Virus record (IMG/VR): IMGVR_UViG_3300003886_000001 | Span: 55,666-119,665 of that record | DNA from: a virus | DNA: 64,000 nucleotides | Strand: one strand, 5' to 3' | Shown: in pieces, positions 14,077-20,139 of the stretch | Position numbering within the stretch: the stretch's first letter is position 1 | How the letters are laid out: every line of letters starts with the position of its first letter | The notes under the pieces: model-generated | Database searches by the model: none | Told to the model about the DNA's origin: nothing | What the model saw: only the letters and a program-made list of their open reading frames with translations | Made by a program: the position numbers and the translations under genes

Positions 14077-14349
14077 ATGAAGGTTAAGGTGTTGCACGAA
14101 AGTGGCCGCGTTCTTCAACTTGACATGAGCACTGCGGAGCTTTCCATTCAAACGGGTTCCACCTTTGAGAAAAACTATACGCTCCTAGCCCGTTTGCGTT
14201 GGCCCATCACTACTACTAAGCATAGCGAATCTCTTCTCATGGAGGCTGCTGGTTTCGCACAAGTGCTCATTGATTGTCACGAGGCTGGGGATATCACACG
14301 CCAAGTGGCCTCTGACGCACGAAAAGCAATTCATGGACTTTGTAAATAA
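14077..14349 (+). CDS. PFAQ-family protein, minimal form
   Basis: 90 aa, strong AAAGGAGGAG site. Almost only the core: VLQLDMSTAELSIQTG, ARLRWPITTTKHSESLL, EAAGFAQVLIDCHE, AIHGLCK at the C terminus. The WPITTTK stretch is shared with the next two genes, so the three form a recent subgroup. Confidence 0.75.
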   Translation: MKVKVLHESGRVLQLDMSTAELSIQTGSTFEKNYTLLARLRWPITTTKHSESLLMEAAGFAQVLIDCHEAGDITRQVASDARKAIHGLCK

Positions 14350-14377
14350 GCATATCAAGAGATTTAAAGGAGGAAAG

Positions 14378-14440
14378 ATGAAGGTTAAAGAAGAAGAGAT
14401 GAAGGTTAAAGAAGAAGAGATGAAGGTTAAAGAAGAAGAG
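14378..14440 (+). repeat. Three 21-bp tandem repeats over a start region
   Basis: Unit ATGAAGGTTAAAGAAGAAGAG three times, then a fourth partial copy. Each unit contains an ATG with an upstream AAGAAGAG purine run and keeps the frame, adding MKVKEEE to the protein each time. Confidence 0.95.
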
Positions 14441-14701
14441 ATGAAGGTTAAAGTGGAACATGTCACATATATTTCCCTCTCACACGAAACCGGTATCCTT
14501 TGTGGGACGGATGGGTACCAGGCAACGATGTGGGGATGGGCTACGAATACAAAGAACAGCGAGGCCTTACTTAATGCTATCTCAGGGTTTGCCCAGATTC
14601 TCTTAGATACATACAAATACGAGACGAACCCAATAATGTTACGAGCCTATAATTTGGCGGATTCGGCGATAGAGGCACTATGTCTGGAAAAAAACACATG
14701 A
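14378..14701 (+). CDS. PFAQ-family protein with repeated MKVKEEE head
   Basis: 107 aa. Starts at the first of four in-frame ATGs, which follows AAAGGAGG. After three MKVKEEE copies the normal protein begins (MKVKVEHVTYISLSHETG), with GWATNTKNSEALLNAISGFAQILLDTY (shown here in part) and AIEALCLEKNT. Any of the four ATGs could serve. Ends with ATGA overlap into the next paralog. Confidence 0.75.
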   Translation: MKVKEEEMKVKEEEMKVKEEEMKVKVEHVTYISLSHETGILCGTDGYQATMWGWATNTKNSEALLNAISGFAQILLDTYKYETNPIMLRAYNLADSAIEALCLEKNT

Positions 14702-14967
14702 AGGTCAAAGTAGAAAATGAGGTTAACTTTATCTCCCTTTCGTCGGAGGATGGTCTTCTCCGTGGCGGGATGGAGTCACAGGCAAATCACTTTACGTGGG
14801 AGTGGCCTACAACTACAAAGGACGCCTACACCCTGTTTACTGTTATTAAGGGGTTTGCACAGAGTCTCTTGGACCTGGACGAGCTTGAAGATAGTGCCCT
14901 TGCAACGCTGGCTCTTGACCTGGCAGACCAGGCGATAGAAAGACTATGTCTGGAACACAATGATTAA
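14698..14967 (+). CDS. PFAQ-family protein
   Basis: 89 aa, start at the ATGA overlap. MKVKVENEVNFISLSSEDGL, WEWPTTTKDAYTLF, VIKGFAQSLLDLDE, AIERLCLEHND. Close relative of the preceding gene; the pair is a recent tandem duplication. Confidence 0.75.
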   Translation: MKVKVENEVNFISLSSEDGLLRGGMESQANHFTWEWPTTTKDAYTLFTVIKGFAQSLLDLDELEDSALATLALDLADQAIERLCLEHND

Positions 14968-15469
14968 CGACACTTCAGCCTTCAGCGCGGCATCCTATCT
15001 AGCCTACAAAGGAGCGTACCCGCTCCTTATTGAACCCACTGGGCGCGTGACAGCAACGGATGGCTATATGTTCTTTACCCACGAGGGGTGCCTAAGTGAC
15101 TGGGATACCACGCTCCTACTAGCACCTATCAAGAGACCCAAGATTCTCCGCTCGCAACGTGGCGTTAACCTGGAATTCCTGACGAACGGGTTTGGGTGGT
15201 CATTGACACAAAGTGGGACGATATTAAACAGTTTTAAGGTCAAGGAAAGACTACAGTTTCCAGATTATCACGTTCCCGAGCTTGATGCTACCTCTCCATT
15301 GAAGGGGGACTTCGTCCCTCTTAACGCCCGGCTAGTTGCTCCGGTACTTAACATCCTCATGTCGCCAAATGATAAAAGAGCGTTCGGGTGGTATAATGTA
15401 GACGAACTAGTGTTAAAGTGGGGTCACCCAAACTATGACTTGTACGTAAGAAAGCTTGTCTCCGCATAA
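14960..15469 (+). CDS. Possible sliding-clamp-like protein
   Basis: 169 aa. LLIEPTGRVTATDGYMFFTH resembles the strand with ATDG found in the first domain of DnaN-type beta clamps. LLAPIKRPKIL, SFKVKERLQFPDYHVPEL and VLNILMSPNDKRAFGWY continue in a similar beta-rich style. At 169 aa it is much shorter than a bacterial clamp (about 370), but reduced clamp-like proteins occur in phages. Alternatively an unrelated beta-sheet protein. Overlaps the upstream PFAQ gene. Confidence 0.45.
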   Translation: MINDTSAFSAASYLAYKGAYPLLIEPTGRVTATDGYMFFTHEGCLSDWDTTLLLAPIKRPKILRSQRGVNLEFLTNGFGWSLTQSGTILNSFKVKERLQFPDYHVPELDATSPLKGDFVPLNARLVAPVLNILMSPNDKRAFGWYNVDELVLKWGHPNYDLYVRKLVSA

Positions 15470-15733
15470 TGAATCTAGAGGACATAGACACTTTGTATAT
15501 GCTGTCCGGACTCAGCGGGGGTAACAATATTTCATATCGAGGACGGTCAAGGGTTACGCCTACAAGAGCACCTGTGGTCTGTATTAGGCGTTGTCCGCTT
15601 TATTGATAGGGGAACCGGTCGAGAGAATGCGACGGCCTTACAGCGGCATCTGGGGGCTCTCTGGGGCCGTCGATACGAACAAGTAAAGTCAGTTTTGGGT
15701 GAAGGTGATATCCGATTACACCTGAGACCATAA
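15469..15733 (+). CDS. Small protein interrupted by a +1 frame change at a G5 run
   Basis: ATG coupled to the previous stop (TAATG). The first frame gives MNLEDIDTLYMLSGLSG and then soon ends at 15606. The +1 frame is open from just after that point to TAA at 15733, with a sensible protein (HIEDGQGLRLQEHLWSVLG ... ALWGRRYEQVKSVLG) but no start codon. Joining them at GGGGG (15517-15521) gives about 87 aa. Either an extra G in a homopolymer (mutation or sequencing error) or true frameshifting. Confidence 0.5.
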
Positions 15734-15805
15734 AAAGGGGCTTTCTTCCGTTTCCGCGTCCCGTCACCGCGTACTCTGGTTTACTCGCCCGGTTAAACTA
15801 AGCCT

Positions 15806-15834
15806 AGTATAGACCATTTCCTCTATTTTGTCAA
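15806..15834 (-). promoter_or_regulatory. Consensus sigma70 promoter pointing into a convergent gap
   Basis: Minus strand: TTGACA, exactly 17 bp, TATACT. It lies at the 3' end of the 101-aa minus-strand gene and points left towards the end of the frameshifted plus-strand gene, where no minus-strand gene is seen. A transcript would run through 15735-15800 and become antisense to the frameshifted gene. Stretch 15734-15822 holds no other feature. Confidence 0.6.
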
Positions 15835-16128
15835 GTTTGGACTCCAAAGCTTCTGAGGGCCATCATAGACCTTTGCGTCACTGTCCTTCCGTGCTTCCTC
15901 TAGCCAGAGAGACGCCTTTATCTCGTCGGCAAACGGGATGATATAATTCTCCCCACGTACAAACTTCCCGTTTACTAACTTGGCGTATTTACTGTCGGGT
16001 CCACCAACGGCATCCAAAAATGCCTCATTCTCTACCTGGTCAAAGTACAGCACCTCGATAGAGTAGGCGTCACTATCAGTCGACCTATACACCTCCGCTA
16101 CAATGTTTTCTTCTTTAATCCCCCTCAT
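15823..16128 (-). CDS. Hypothetical protein (101 aa)
   Basis: ATG overlaps the preceding stop (ATGA). IVAEVYRSTDSDAYSIEVLY strand pair, then FVRGENYIIPFADEIKASLW and a helix WLEEARKDSDAK. No family recognised. Shares an operon with the KOW-like gene upstream. Confidence 0.6.
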   Translation of the reverse strand: MRGIKEENIVAEVYRSTDSDAYSIEVLYFDQVENEAFLDAVGGPDSKYAKLVNGKFVRGENYIIPFADEIKASLWLEEARKDSDAKVYDGPQKLWSPNLTK

Positions 16129-16412
16129 CTCTTATGCCCTCTTTCTACGCTAGCTAGCAGCGCGTCCATGGACTGTCCGGTCTTTCCCAGGCAGTCTTTT
16201 ACTACCCGGCCGTTAGCAGGGTAGACCGCAAACTCATCGTAGGCGTGGATGATGTCCTTGGCGTATACGTCGCCCATCTCATGTTCCCACCCGAAAACAT
16301 CTACGAGGACCAACTCGTCCTTGGCGCTCTTCATGGCCTTTCGTACCACGCCGGGCCAGCCGGTTATCAGGATAACAACATCGCCCTTCTGGAGCTTCTC
16401 TTTGGTATCCAT
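16125..16412 (-). CDS. KOW/SH3-like small protein (95 aa), leaderless
   Basis: LQKGDVVILITGWPGVVRKA, then ELVLVDVFGWEHEMGDVYAKDI, has the pattern of KOW-type barrels (a GD-V-I-I start and a glycine turn followed by paired strands). Helical C terminus. Leaderless from the TTCTCAT-class promoter whose -10 ends 4 bases before ATG. Confidence 0.6.
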   Translation of the reverse strand: MDTKEKLQKGDVVILITGWPGVVRKAMKSAKDELVLVDVFGWEHEMGDVYAKDIIHAYDEFAVYPANGRVVKDCLGKTGQSMDALLASVERGHKR

Positions 16413-16416
16413 ACGT

Positions 16417-16442
16417 TATTTTACGTCCCTTCTGTATGAGAA
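16417..16442 (-). promoter_or_regulatory. TTCTCAT-class promoter, leaderless output
   Basis: Minus strand: ATACTTCTCAT, 12-bp spacer, TAAAATA, ACGT, ATG at 16412. It lies inside the 3' end of the upstream 56-aa gene, whose stop TAA is the first three bases of the -10 box. Confidence 0.85.
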
Positions 16443-16591
16443 GTATTATCCTTTTCAAGGCATAAGTAAATCTGTAGATGCCATGTACCAAGGATGATGC
16501 GTCTATCATGCGGGCTGGCACATAGCAGTGCTTTTCCCAGTGCTACCAGGAAGGCATCCTCAGACTTCATCATAGCCTCAGCTTCTGTCAT
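16421..16591 (-). CDS. Small helical protein (56 aa)
   Basis: ATG overlaps the end of the SprT-like gene. Two helices (TEAEAMMKSEDAFLVALGKA and RRIILGTWHLQIYLCLE). No family recognised. Operon position and codon coupling support it. Confidence 0.55.
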   Translation of the reverse strand: MTEAEAMMKSEDAFLVALGKALLCASPHDRRIILGTWHLQIYLCLEKDNTSHTEGT

Positions 16592-17048
16592 TCTCCGTTA
16601 CCTCAAAATCGCCCCCACAGACACTACAGCGATAGTAATTAGGGTTAGCCCAGTGTTTTCCCATCCGGTTGAAGTAAGTCCTATGCTCGGGGTTCTTTTG
16701 GCATACGGCTACGTACTTTGCCACCTTCTGCACTACGTCCCGTGTAATCTCCTCGGGAATACAGGAAGCGGTCCTCGTCGATGCAATACCAAGTTTTCTT
16801 GCTACCTGTTGCCATTCTTTCCCATGCTCTGCATCAGTGCTGCTTAACGCATGAGCTATCTCATGGAGTATGATGTACTTTACGTGCTCTGTGGGCAAAT
16901 TGGTTACCCACGGCTCCGACAAGCTGATTGTTCCCAAAAGGTAGTACCCCAGACAATGTTTCCCTTTGTTCCACGTTAAGGCTACGTCCTCTAGCCCGTT
17001 TTCGTCCATTAGCTTCCGGGCTAGTTTGGCGGCATGGCTCTTAAGCAT
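16578..17048 (-). CDS. SprT-like zinc metallopeptidase (second copy)
   Basis: 156 aa. HEIAHALSSTDAEHGKEWQQ (HExxH at about 91-95 plus later His), RTYFNRMGKHW and a terminal YRCSVCGGDFE ribbon. About the same architecture as the protein at 10559, from LARKLM onward. Start overlaps the upstream gene by 8 bases. Two diverged SprT-like paralogs in one phage suggest different substrates or one acting as a modulator (inference). Confidence 0.85.
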   Translation of the reverse strand: MLKSHAAKLARKLMDENGLEDVALTWNKGKHCLGYYLLGTISLSEPWVTNLPTEHVKYIILHEIAHALSSTDAEHGKEWQQVARKLGIASTRTASCIPEEITRDVVQKVAKYVAVCQKNPEHRTYFNRMGKHWANPNYYRCSVCGGDFEVTENDRS

Positions 17049-17256
17049 GGTTTAACTCTGGGAGGTTCTTGCCATGAAGGGACCACCAGTCTTGGACACA
17101 AGCGTTAACGCGGTCTTCCCATATCCGAAACACGTTAAGGATGTCCCGGTCATTATCTACCGACGCCAAAGCGTGTCCCAAGTCCCTCATGAATGTATCC
17201 TTAGAGTCGGTCATGGCAAGTAATACGTAGTAGATGGCTACGTCCTTGGATTCCAT
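17041..17256 (-). CDS. Small helical protein (71 aa), leaderless
   Basis: Mostly helical: VAIYYVLLAMTDSKDTFMRD, ASVDNDRDILNVFRIWEDRV, ending WSLHGKNLPELNHA. Precedes and overlaps the SprT-like gene. ATG 4 bases after a TATTATA box, no ribosome site. Confidence 0.6.
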   Translation of the reverse strand: MESKDVAIYYVLLAMTDSKDTFMRDLGHALASVDNDRDILNVFRIWEDRVNACVQDWWSLHGKNLPELNHA

Positions 17257-17260
17257 GCCA

Positions 17261-17286
17261 TATAATACCCTGTTTATAAATGAGAA
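17261..17286 (-). promoter_or_regulatory. TTCTCAT-class promoter, leaderless output
   Basis: Minus strand: CCTTCTCAT, 12-bp spacer, TATTATA, TGGC, ATG at 17256. Confidence 0.85.
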
Positions 17287-17546
17287 GGATGAGCTGATAG
17301 GTTAAAGTCCCGTAGCACACCGTCAAACTCAAACAGGTTGAAGTAGTCATCTTCCATTCTCAGAGCCGTCTTAGAGTCCACAACAGCCATCGCCTCTTTG
17401 AGGGTGGTTACCCCTGTCAGGTCCTTATCTTCCAAGCCTCTAGCCGCCCCTTTGTACACAAAGAATTCAGTATCGGAGTGATACTCTAGACGGGAGGACA
17501 CGCCGGGCTCCGGATAAGCTACTTCAACTTGCATGATTAAATCCAT
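17274..17546 (-). CDS. Hypothetical protein (90 aa)
   Basis: Start at MDLIMQVEVAY, one base after the preceding stop, with AAAGGTGAAGAG upstream; an in-frame GTG at 17558 is less likely. Strand MQVEVAYPEPGV, then SDTEFFVYKGAARGLED, helix TLKEAMAVVDSKTALRM, strand. No family recognised. Confidence 0.6.
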   Translation of the reverse strand: MDLIMQVEVAYPEPGVSSRLEYHSDTEFFVYKGAARGLEDKDLTGVTTLKEAMAVVDSKTALRMEDDYFNLFEFDGVLRDFNLSAHPSHL

Positions 17547-17547
17547 A

Positions 17548-17712
17548 CTACTCTTCACCTTTGTAAGAACGCTCGTTCTCCACGATTAAGGCTCCCATCC
17601 TACGCAGAACTTCTTGGGGCGTGATATAAGGCTCGGGTGCCCAGTCCAGCGTGTTCTCTTCTGTGAATTCTGGGGCGTAGACCTTTGCGTATGCTTCCAG
17701 GAGACTGTCCAT
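17548..17712 (-). CDS. Small protein (54 aa)
   Basis: Start at MDSLLEAY because GGAGGT lies 4 nt before it; an upstream in-frame ATG (17730) is possible. Helix MDSLLEAYAKVYAPEFTEEN, then ITPQEVLRRMGALIVENERS. No family recognised. Confidence 0.55.
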   Translation of the reverse strand: MDSLLEAYAKVYAPEFTEENTLDWAPEPYITPQEVLRRMGALIVENERSYKGEE

Positions 17713-17757
17713 GTTTACCTCCGTGTCCATCCGCTGTCCTATTGTATGTGCCCTTTC

Positions 17758-17783
17758 AGCTCTAGACCAACACTAAGTGAGAA
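17758..17783 (-). promoter_or_regulatory. TTCTCAT-class promoter (TTCTCAC)
   Basis: Minus strand: ATTTCTCAC, 12-bp spacer, TAGAGC. Nearest promoter to the 54-aa gene. First of three spaced about 130-160 bp apart in the gene-free stretch 17713-18057. Confidence 0.6.
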
Positions 17784-17798
17784 ATATAAGAGGCAAGT

Positions 17799-17841
17799 GG
17801 CCCCCGGTGAAGCTGTAATGGGGGCCGCTGCGGAGTAGTGC
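17799..17841 (-). repeat. Structured repeat unit A in promoter region
   Basis: Contains GGCCCCC and GGGGGCC arms around a 14-nt loop, then GCTGCGGAGTAGTGC. Nearly the same sequence recurs at 17924-17976. Each copy lies downstream of one TTCTCAT-class promoter (minus direction). No open frame is credible here. May be an attenuator or a small RNA. Confidence 0.65.
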
Positions 17842-17889
17842 CCCGGGTACCTCGGGTTGTGCCTTCCGCGTATACCTTAGGCACGTATG

Positions 17890-17915
17890 TAGTATAGGCT
17901 GATACTAAGTGAAGA
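17890..17915 (-). promoter_or_regulatory. TTCTCAT-class promoter (TCTTCAC variant)
   Basis: Minus strand: TCTTCAC, 12-bp spacer, TATACTA. Followed after about 50 nt by structured unit A. Confidence 0.55.
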
Positions 17916-17923
17916 GTATGAGG

Positions 17924-17976
17924 GCAGCGACCCCCCGGTGAAGCTATAATGGGTGGGGGCCGCTGCGGAGTAGTGC
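17924..17976 (-). repeat. Structured repeat unit B in promoter region
   Basis: Very stable hairpin: GCAGCGGCCCCC pairs with GGGGGGTCGCTGC (one wobble and one extra G) around a loop of about 18 nt. Copy of unit A (17799-17841) with a longer stem. Confidence 0.65.
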
Positions 17977-18047
17977 AAATACCCGGATATATCAATATGG
18001 TGGGTATTGCAGCATATCGTGTTGCCCAGGCTCTGCCTAGGTAGCTA

Positions 18048-18073
18048 TACTATAGGCCTAGACAGAATGAGAA
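18048..18073 (-). promoter_or_regulatory. TTCTCAT-class promoter
   Basis: Minus strand: ACTTCTCAT, 12-bp spacer, TATAGTA. The -10 region shares a 23-bp identical block (CCTAGGTAGCTATACTATAG plus GCC on the plus strand) with the promoter at 18467, so these two are duplicates. It lies across the end of the 94-aa PFAQ gene. Confidence 0.8.
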
Positions 18074-18342
18074 GTATTAAAGTCACAGAGGTTGCTAATA
18101 GCTTGGCTAGCTTCTTCCCTCATCTGGTATTCCACAGTGCCCTTTGGGTGGTAGTAGTAGTCCAGGAGAATTTGGGCAAATGGAAGAATAGCCCCCAGTA
18201 TGGCCAGGTCGTCCGTATCGCGCATAATTGCCCATCCTACGGTGTTGCCTGCTGGTATCGTGCGATTGATACACAAGTCGCCCGTTTCCAAATTAAGGCA
18301 TATACTCCGAGACTCCATGGACGGGGTTATTTTAACTTCCAT
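18058..18342 (-). CDS. PFAQ-family protein
   Basis: 94 aa, ribosome site GAAAGGAAG. Minimal form: MEVKITP, SICLNLETGDLCINRT, VGWAIMRDTDDLAIL, AILPFAQILLDYYY, QAISNLCDF. Transcribed from the promoter at 18467 through a leader of about 110 nt containing a hairpin. Confidence 0.75.
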   Translation of the reverse strand: MEVKITPSMESRSICLNLETGDLCINRTIPAGNTVGWAIMRDTDDLAILGAILPFAQILLDYYYHPKGTVEYQMREEASQAISNLCDFNTSHSV

Positions 18343-18365
18343 AGTCTTCCTTTCTCAAAATGAGA

Positions 18366-18390
18366 CACAGCACCCACGTTAGGCGCTGTG
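18366..18390 (-). promoter_or_regulatory. Leader hairpin
   Basis: CACAGCGCC and GGGTGCTGTG arms around TAACGT, 24 nt before the start of the 94-aa PFAQ gene. No T-run follows, so it is more likely a regulatory or stabilising hairpin than a terminator. Confidence 0.4.
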
Positions 18391-18466
18391 CTCTACGGCA
18401 TCCCCCCGTCGTGCTCTTATCCTATAGTGGGACCCGCACTGTCTAGGCGTACGTCCTAGGTAGCTA

Positions 18467-18492
18467 TACTATAGGCCGAGTGCGCATGAGAA
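18467..18492 (-). promoter_or_regulatory. TTCTCAT-class promoter
   Basis: Minus strand: CATTCTCAT, 12-bp spacer, TATAGTA. Located within the last codons of the 95-aa PFAQ gene and duplicated at 18048. Confidence 0.8.
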
Positions 18493-18756
18493 TGATGAGT
18501 CGCAGAGGTGGATAATTGCCCGGCTAGCGCCCATGTATGCCTGATACGCCAAGCCGTCTCTTGGAACCTCAAGGCAGTCCAGGACAATCTTGGCAAACGG
18601 GGCAACGAGGCGGAGTAGCTCGTCGGTGTCCGTAGTTGCACTGATTGACCACCCGGTGACGTGCTTGCCCCGCACCGTGTAGTCCACGTACAAGTCTCCT
18701 GTCTTATGGTCCAGGCACAGCTTGTCGCCCTTTGACGAGATTACTTTAACGTCCAC
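18469..18756 (-). CDS. PFAQ-family protein, GTG start
   Basis: 95 aa; GTG with GGGAG 6 nt upstream, right after the previous stop. MDVKVIS, KLCLDHKTGDLYVDYT, VTGWSISATTDTDELL, RLVAPFAKIVLDCLE (PFAK), RAIIHLCDS. Member of the minus-strand trio 18.1-19.1 kb. Confidence 0.75.
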   Translation of the reverse strand: MDVKVISSKGDKLCLDHKTGDLYVDYTVRGKHVTGWSISATTDTDELLRLVAPFAKIVLDCLEVPRDGLAYQAYMGASRAIIHLCDSSFSCALGL

Positions 18757-18759
18757 GCG

Positions 18760-19056
18760 TCACTCCCTTTCCGTGCAAAGATTACTAATTGCCTCAACCG
18801 CTACCTCGTAGACATTTAACTTCACGTTGTCTGGTAAGGGGTTATGGAGGTTATCGTCGTAGTCTAGTATAATTTGGGCGAAGGGCTCGGCGGCCTTCAT
18901 AGTCTCGTGAGCATCACGGTTTAACGGAAGATACCACATAATAACGTCGGCCGACTCCGGCACTTCCGGCGCTACCGGGGCCGCTTGTAGAGTGCCCGTT
19001 ATGAGGTCCAGCCAGAGAACGTGCGGCTTAGCGGGTGGCACTACTTTGAGTTTCAT
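18760..19056 (-). CDS. PFAQ-family protein, leaderless
   Basis: 98 aa. MKLKVVPPAKP, VLWLDLITGTLQAA, VIMWYLPLNRDAHETM, KAAEPFAQIILDYDD, EAISNLCTERE. First gene of the trio. Leaderless: TATACTC lies 5 bases before the ATG. Confidence 0.75.
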   Translation of the reverse strand: MKLKVVPPAKPHVLWLDLITGTLQAAPVAPEVPESADVIMWYLPLNRDAHETMKAAEPFAQIILDYDDNLHNPLPDNVKLNVYEVAVEAISNLCTERE

Positions 19057-19061
19057 AGCTA

Positions 19062-19087
19062 GAGTATAGGATAAGGACCTGTGAGAA
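19062..19087 (-). promoter_or_regulatory. TTCTCAT-class promoter (TTCTCAC), leaderless output
   Basis: Minus strand: TTTCTCAC, 12-bp spacer, TATACTC, TAGCT, ATG at 19056. Confidence 0.75.
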
Positions 19088-19098
19088 ACATTAGGACC

Positions 19099-19131
19099 AA
19101 AGACGCCCCCTCTGCTTAGAAGGGGCGCTTA
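19099..19131 (-). terminator. Terminator hairpin
   Basis: Minus strand: AGCGCCCC, loop, GGGGCGTC, then TTTGG. It would stop minus-strand transcripts that run antisense through 19245-19503. The rest of 19132-19209 shows nothing recognisable. Confidence 0.6.
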
Positions 19132-19209
19132 TGAATGAGCGTCCAGCTTGTGTGTTTATTCGGAAGCTCCCCTTATACTACATCTTCCCCAGGTTAGAAA
19201 GATGAACAC

Positions 19210-19239
19210 TTGACAGGCCGCCACTTAGTGGACTATACT
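19210..19239 (+). promoter_or_regulatory. Sigma70 promoter, leaderless output
   Basis: TTGACA, 18-bp spacer, TATACT, TGAGC, ATG at 19245. The spacer contains the palindrome CCACT-T-AGTGG, a possible operator. Confidence 0.8.
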
Positions 19240-19244
19240 TGAGC

Positions 19245-19343
19245 ATGCTTATGGTCATAGTAACCCTGATAGCCGGCGTGGCATTCATCATCGTATCATA
19301 CTTTCTAGGGAGCCAGGATGGCGAAAACGCCGAAGATAATTAG
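19245..19343 (+). CDS. Single-helix membrane protein (32 aa), leaderless
   Basis: MLMVIVTLIAGVAFIIVSYF is one transmembrane helix, followed by a polar acidic tail (GSQDGENAEDN). ATG is 5 bases after a consensus -10. Overlaps the next gene by 26 bases. Very short, but promoter, frame and composition agree. Confidence 0.6.
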   Translation: MLMVIVTLIAGVAFIIVSYFLGSQDGENAEDN

Positions 19344-19503
19344 GCGAGAATCCTACCCGTACGGTTACCTGGACCTGTGCGAGGACAGAATACTTGTCCA
19401 TCCCGCTAGCTACGCTACGATAGCCCAGAGGGACAGCCTCATGCAAGACGCTCTACTGTACGCGGCTAACGCTAGCAAGCCCGTTAAGGTGCTTCCAGGC
19501 TAA
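19318..19503 (+). CDS. Hypothetical protein (61 aa)
   Basis: YPYGYLDLCEDRILVHPAS resembles the first strand pair of the PFAQ family (LDL-x-x-x-x-I-x-V), and LMQDALLYAANASKP is a following helix, but the PFAQ motif itself is absent. Could be a very divergent member or unrelated. Plus-strand island in a minus-strand region; tail overlaps the convergent gene. Confidence 0.55.
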   Translation: MAKTPKIIRRESYPYGYLDLCEDRILVHPASYATIAQRDSLMQDALLYAANASKPVKVLPG

Positions 19504-19672
19504 CGCTAGCAAAGGCTTCCTGGGGACTCATACCTTTCAGGAAGCAGTCCTTCACTTCCTGTTCGTGCTGCTTGTACCAACTACTCCATACGGTGCGTGT
19601 AACGGTCCCTACGCGGTCTTGCAGCGTATGGACGACTGTCACAAAGCCTCTGAATTCTCGTGTAGTAAACAT
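19484..19672 (-). CDS. Hypothetical protein (62 aa)
   Basis: FRGFVTVVHTLQDRVGTVTR strands, then helix WSSWYKQHEQEVKDCFLKG and MSPQEAFASVSL. GTAGGAG lies close to the ATG. Last gene of the operon that begins at 20094. Confidence 0.55.
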   Translation of the reverse strand: MFTTREFRGFVTVVHTLQDRVGTVTRTVWSSWYKQHEQEVKDCFLKGMSPQEAFASVSLEAP

Positions 19673-19676
19673 GCTC

Positions 19677-19844
19677 CTACCTCATCTCCTGTAGCTTTGT
19701 CGACAGGAGATGGATTCTCTCCCGTCGCGCTTGGATGCTTTTCTTCAACTGAGGCGACCTTACCCTTCTCTGCTTGCCTTGCCAGTACAGGTCAGCGTCA
19801 AGCAGGAAAATTCTCAGGCTATCCGCAGTCTCTTTATCAATCAT
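19677..19844 (-). CDS. Basic helical protein (55 aa)
   Basis: ATG overlaps the stop of the upstream gene (ATGATTGA). Helix ETADSLRIFLLDADLYWQG, then Arg/Lys-rich QRRVRSPQLKKSIQARRER and a coiled-coil-like end IHLLSTKLQEMR. Possibly nucleic-acid binding. No family recognised. Confidence 0.6.
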   Translation of the reverse strand: MIDKETADSLRIFLLDADLYWQGKQRRVRSPQLKKSIQARRERIHLLSTKLQEMR

Positions 19845-20094
19845 AAACAACAGGACCCTTTCCTTCTTCTTTCCGCAGCGTGTTGTACTCCGTTATAGTG
19901 ATGAACACGTCTGGGAGATAAATTGTGGTACCAAGTCGGGGGTCCTCAGGAAGTGCATCCCAACCTCGATACCCTTCATCGTAGTAGGAGACTTCGGCAC
20001 TAGTAGTACCGAGGACTACCACTTGATAGACTGTCCGAGGGTTGCCTTGGGCGTTATGTGTTGCGCAGAACCTCTGGACTGTTCTGGTAGGCAT
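19837..20094 (-). CDS. TxxEY-family small protein
   Basis: 85 aa, ribosome site AAAAGGAG. RTVYQVVVLGTTSAEVSYYD, then TTIYLPDVFITITEYNTLRK. The late motif (strand, LPxxxITxxEY, helix) is the signature of five other small genes at 20.96-23.02 kb. Function unknown. Confidence 0.6.
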   Translation of the reverse strand: MPTRTVQRFCATHNAQGNPRTVYQVVVLGTTSAEVSYYDEGYRGWDALPEDPRLGTTIYLPDVFITITEYNTLRKEEGKGPVVYD

Positions 20095-20113
20095 TGTGAG
20101 TATCTCCTTTTCT

Positions 20114-20139
20114 TATACTAGGCTAGTTTTCCATGAGAA
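20114..20139 (-). promoter_or_regulatory. TTCTCAT-class promoter
   Basis: Minus strand: AATTCTCAT, 12-bp spacer, TAGTATA, then AAAAGGAG and the ATG at 20094. Confidence 0.85.

Noticed and set aside
17762-17995. 77-codon minus-strand frame with internal repeats
   Set aside because: Its repeats come from the duplicated hairpin units and it overlaps two promoters; no ribosome site and implausible composition.
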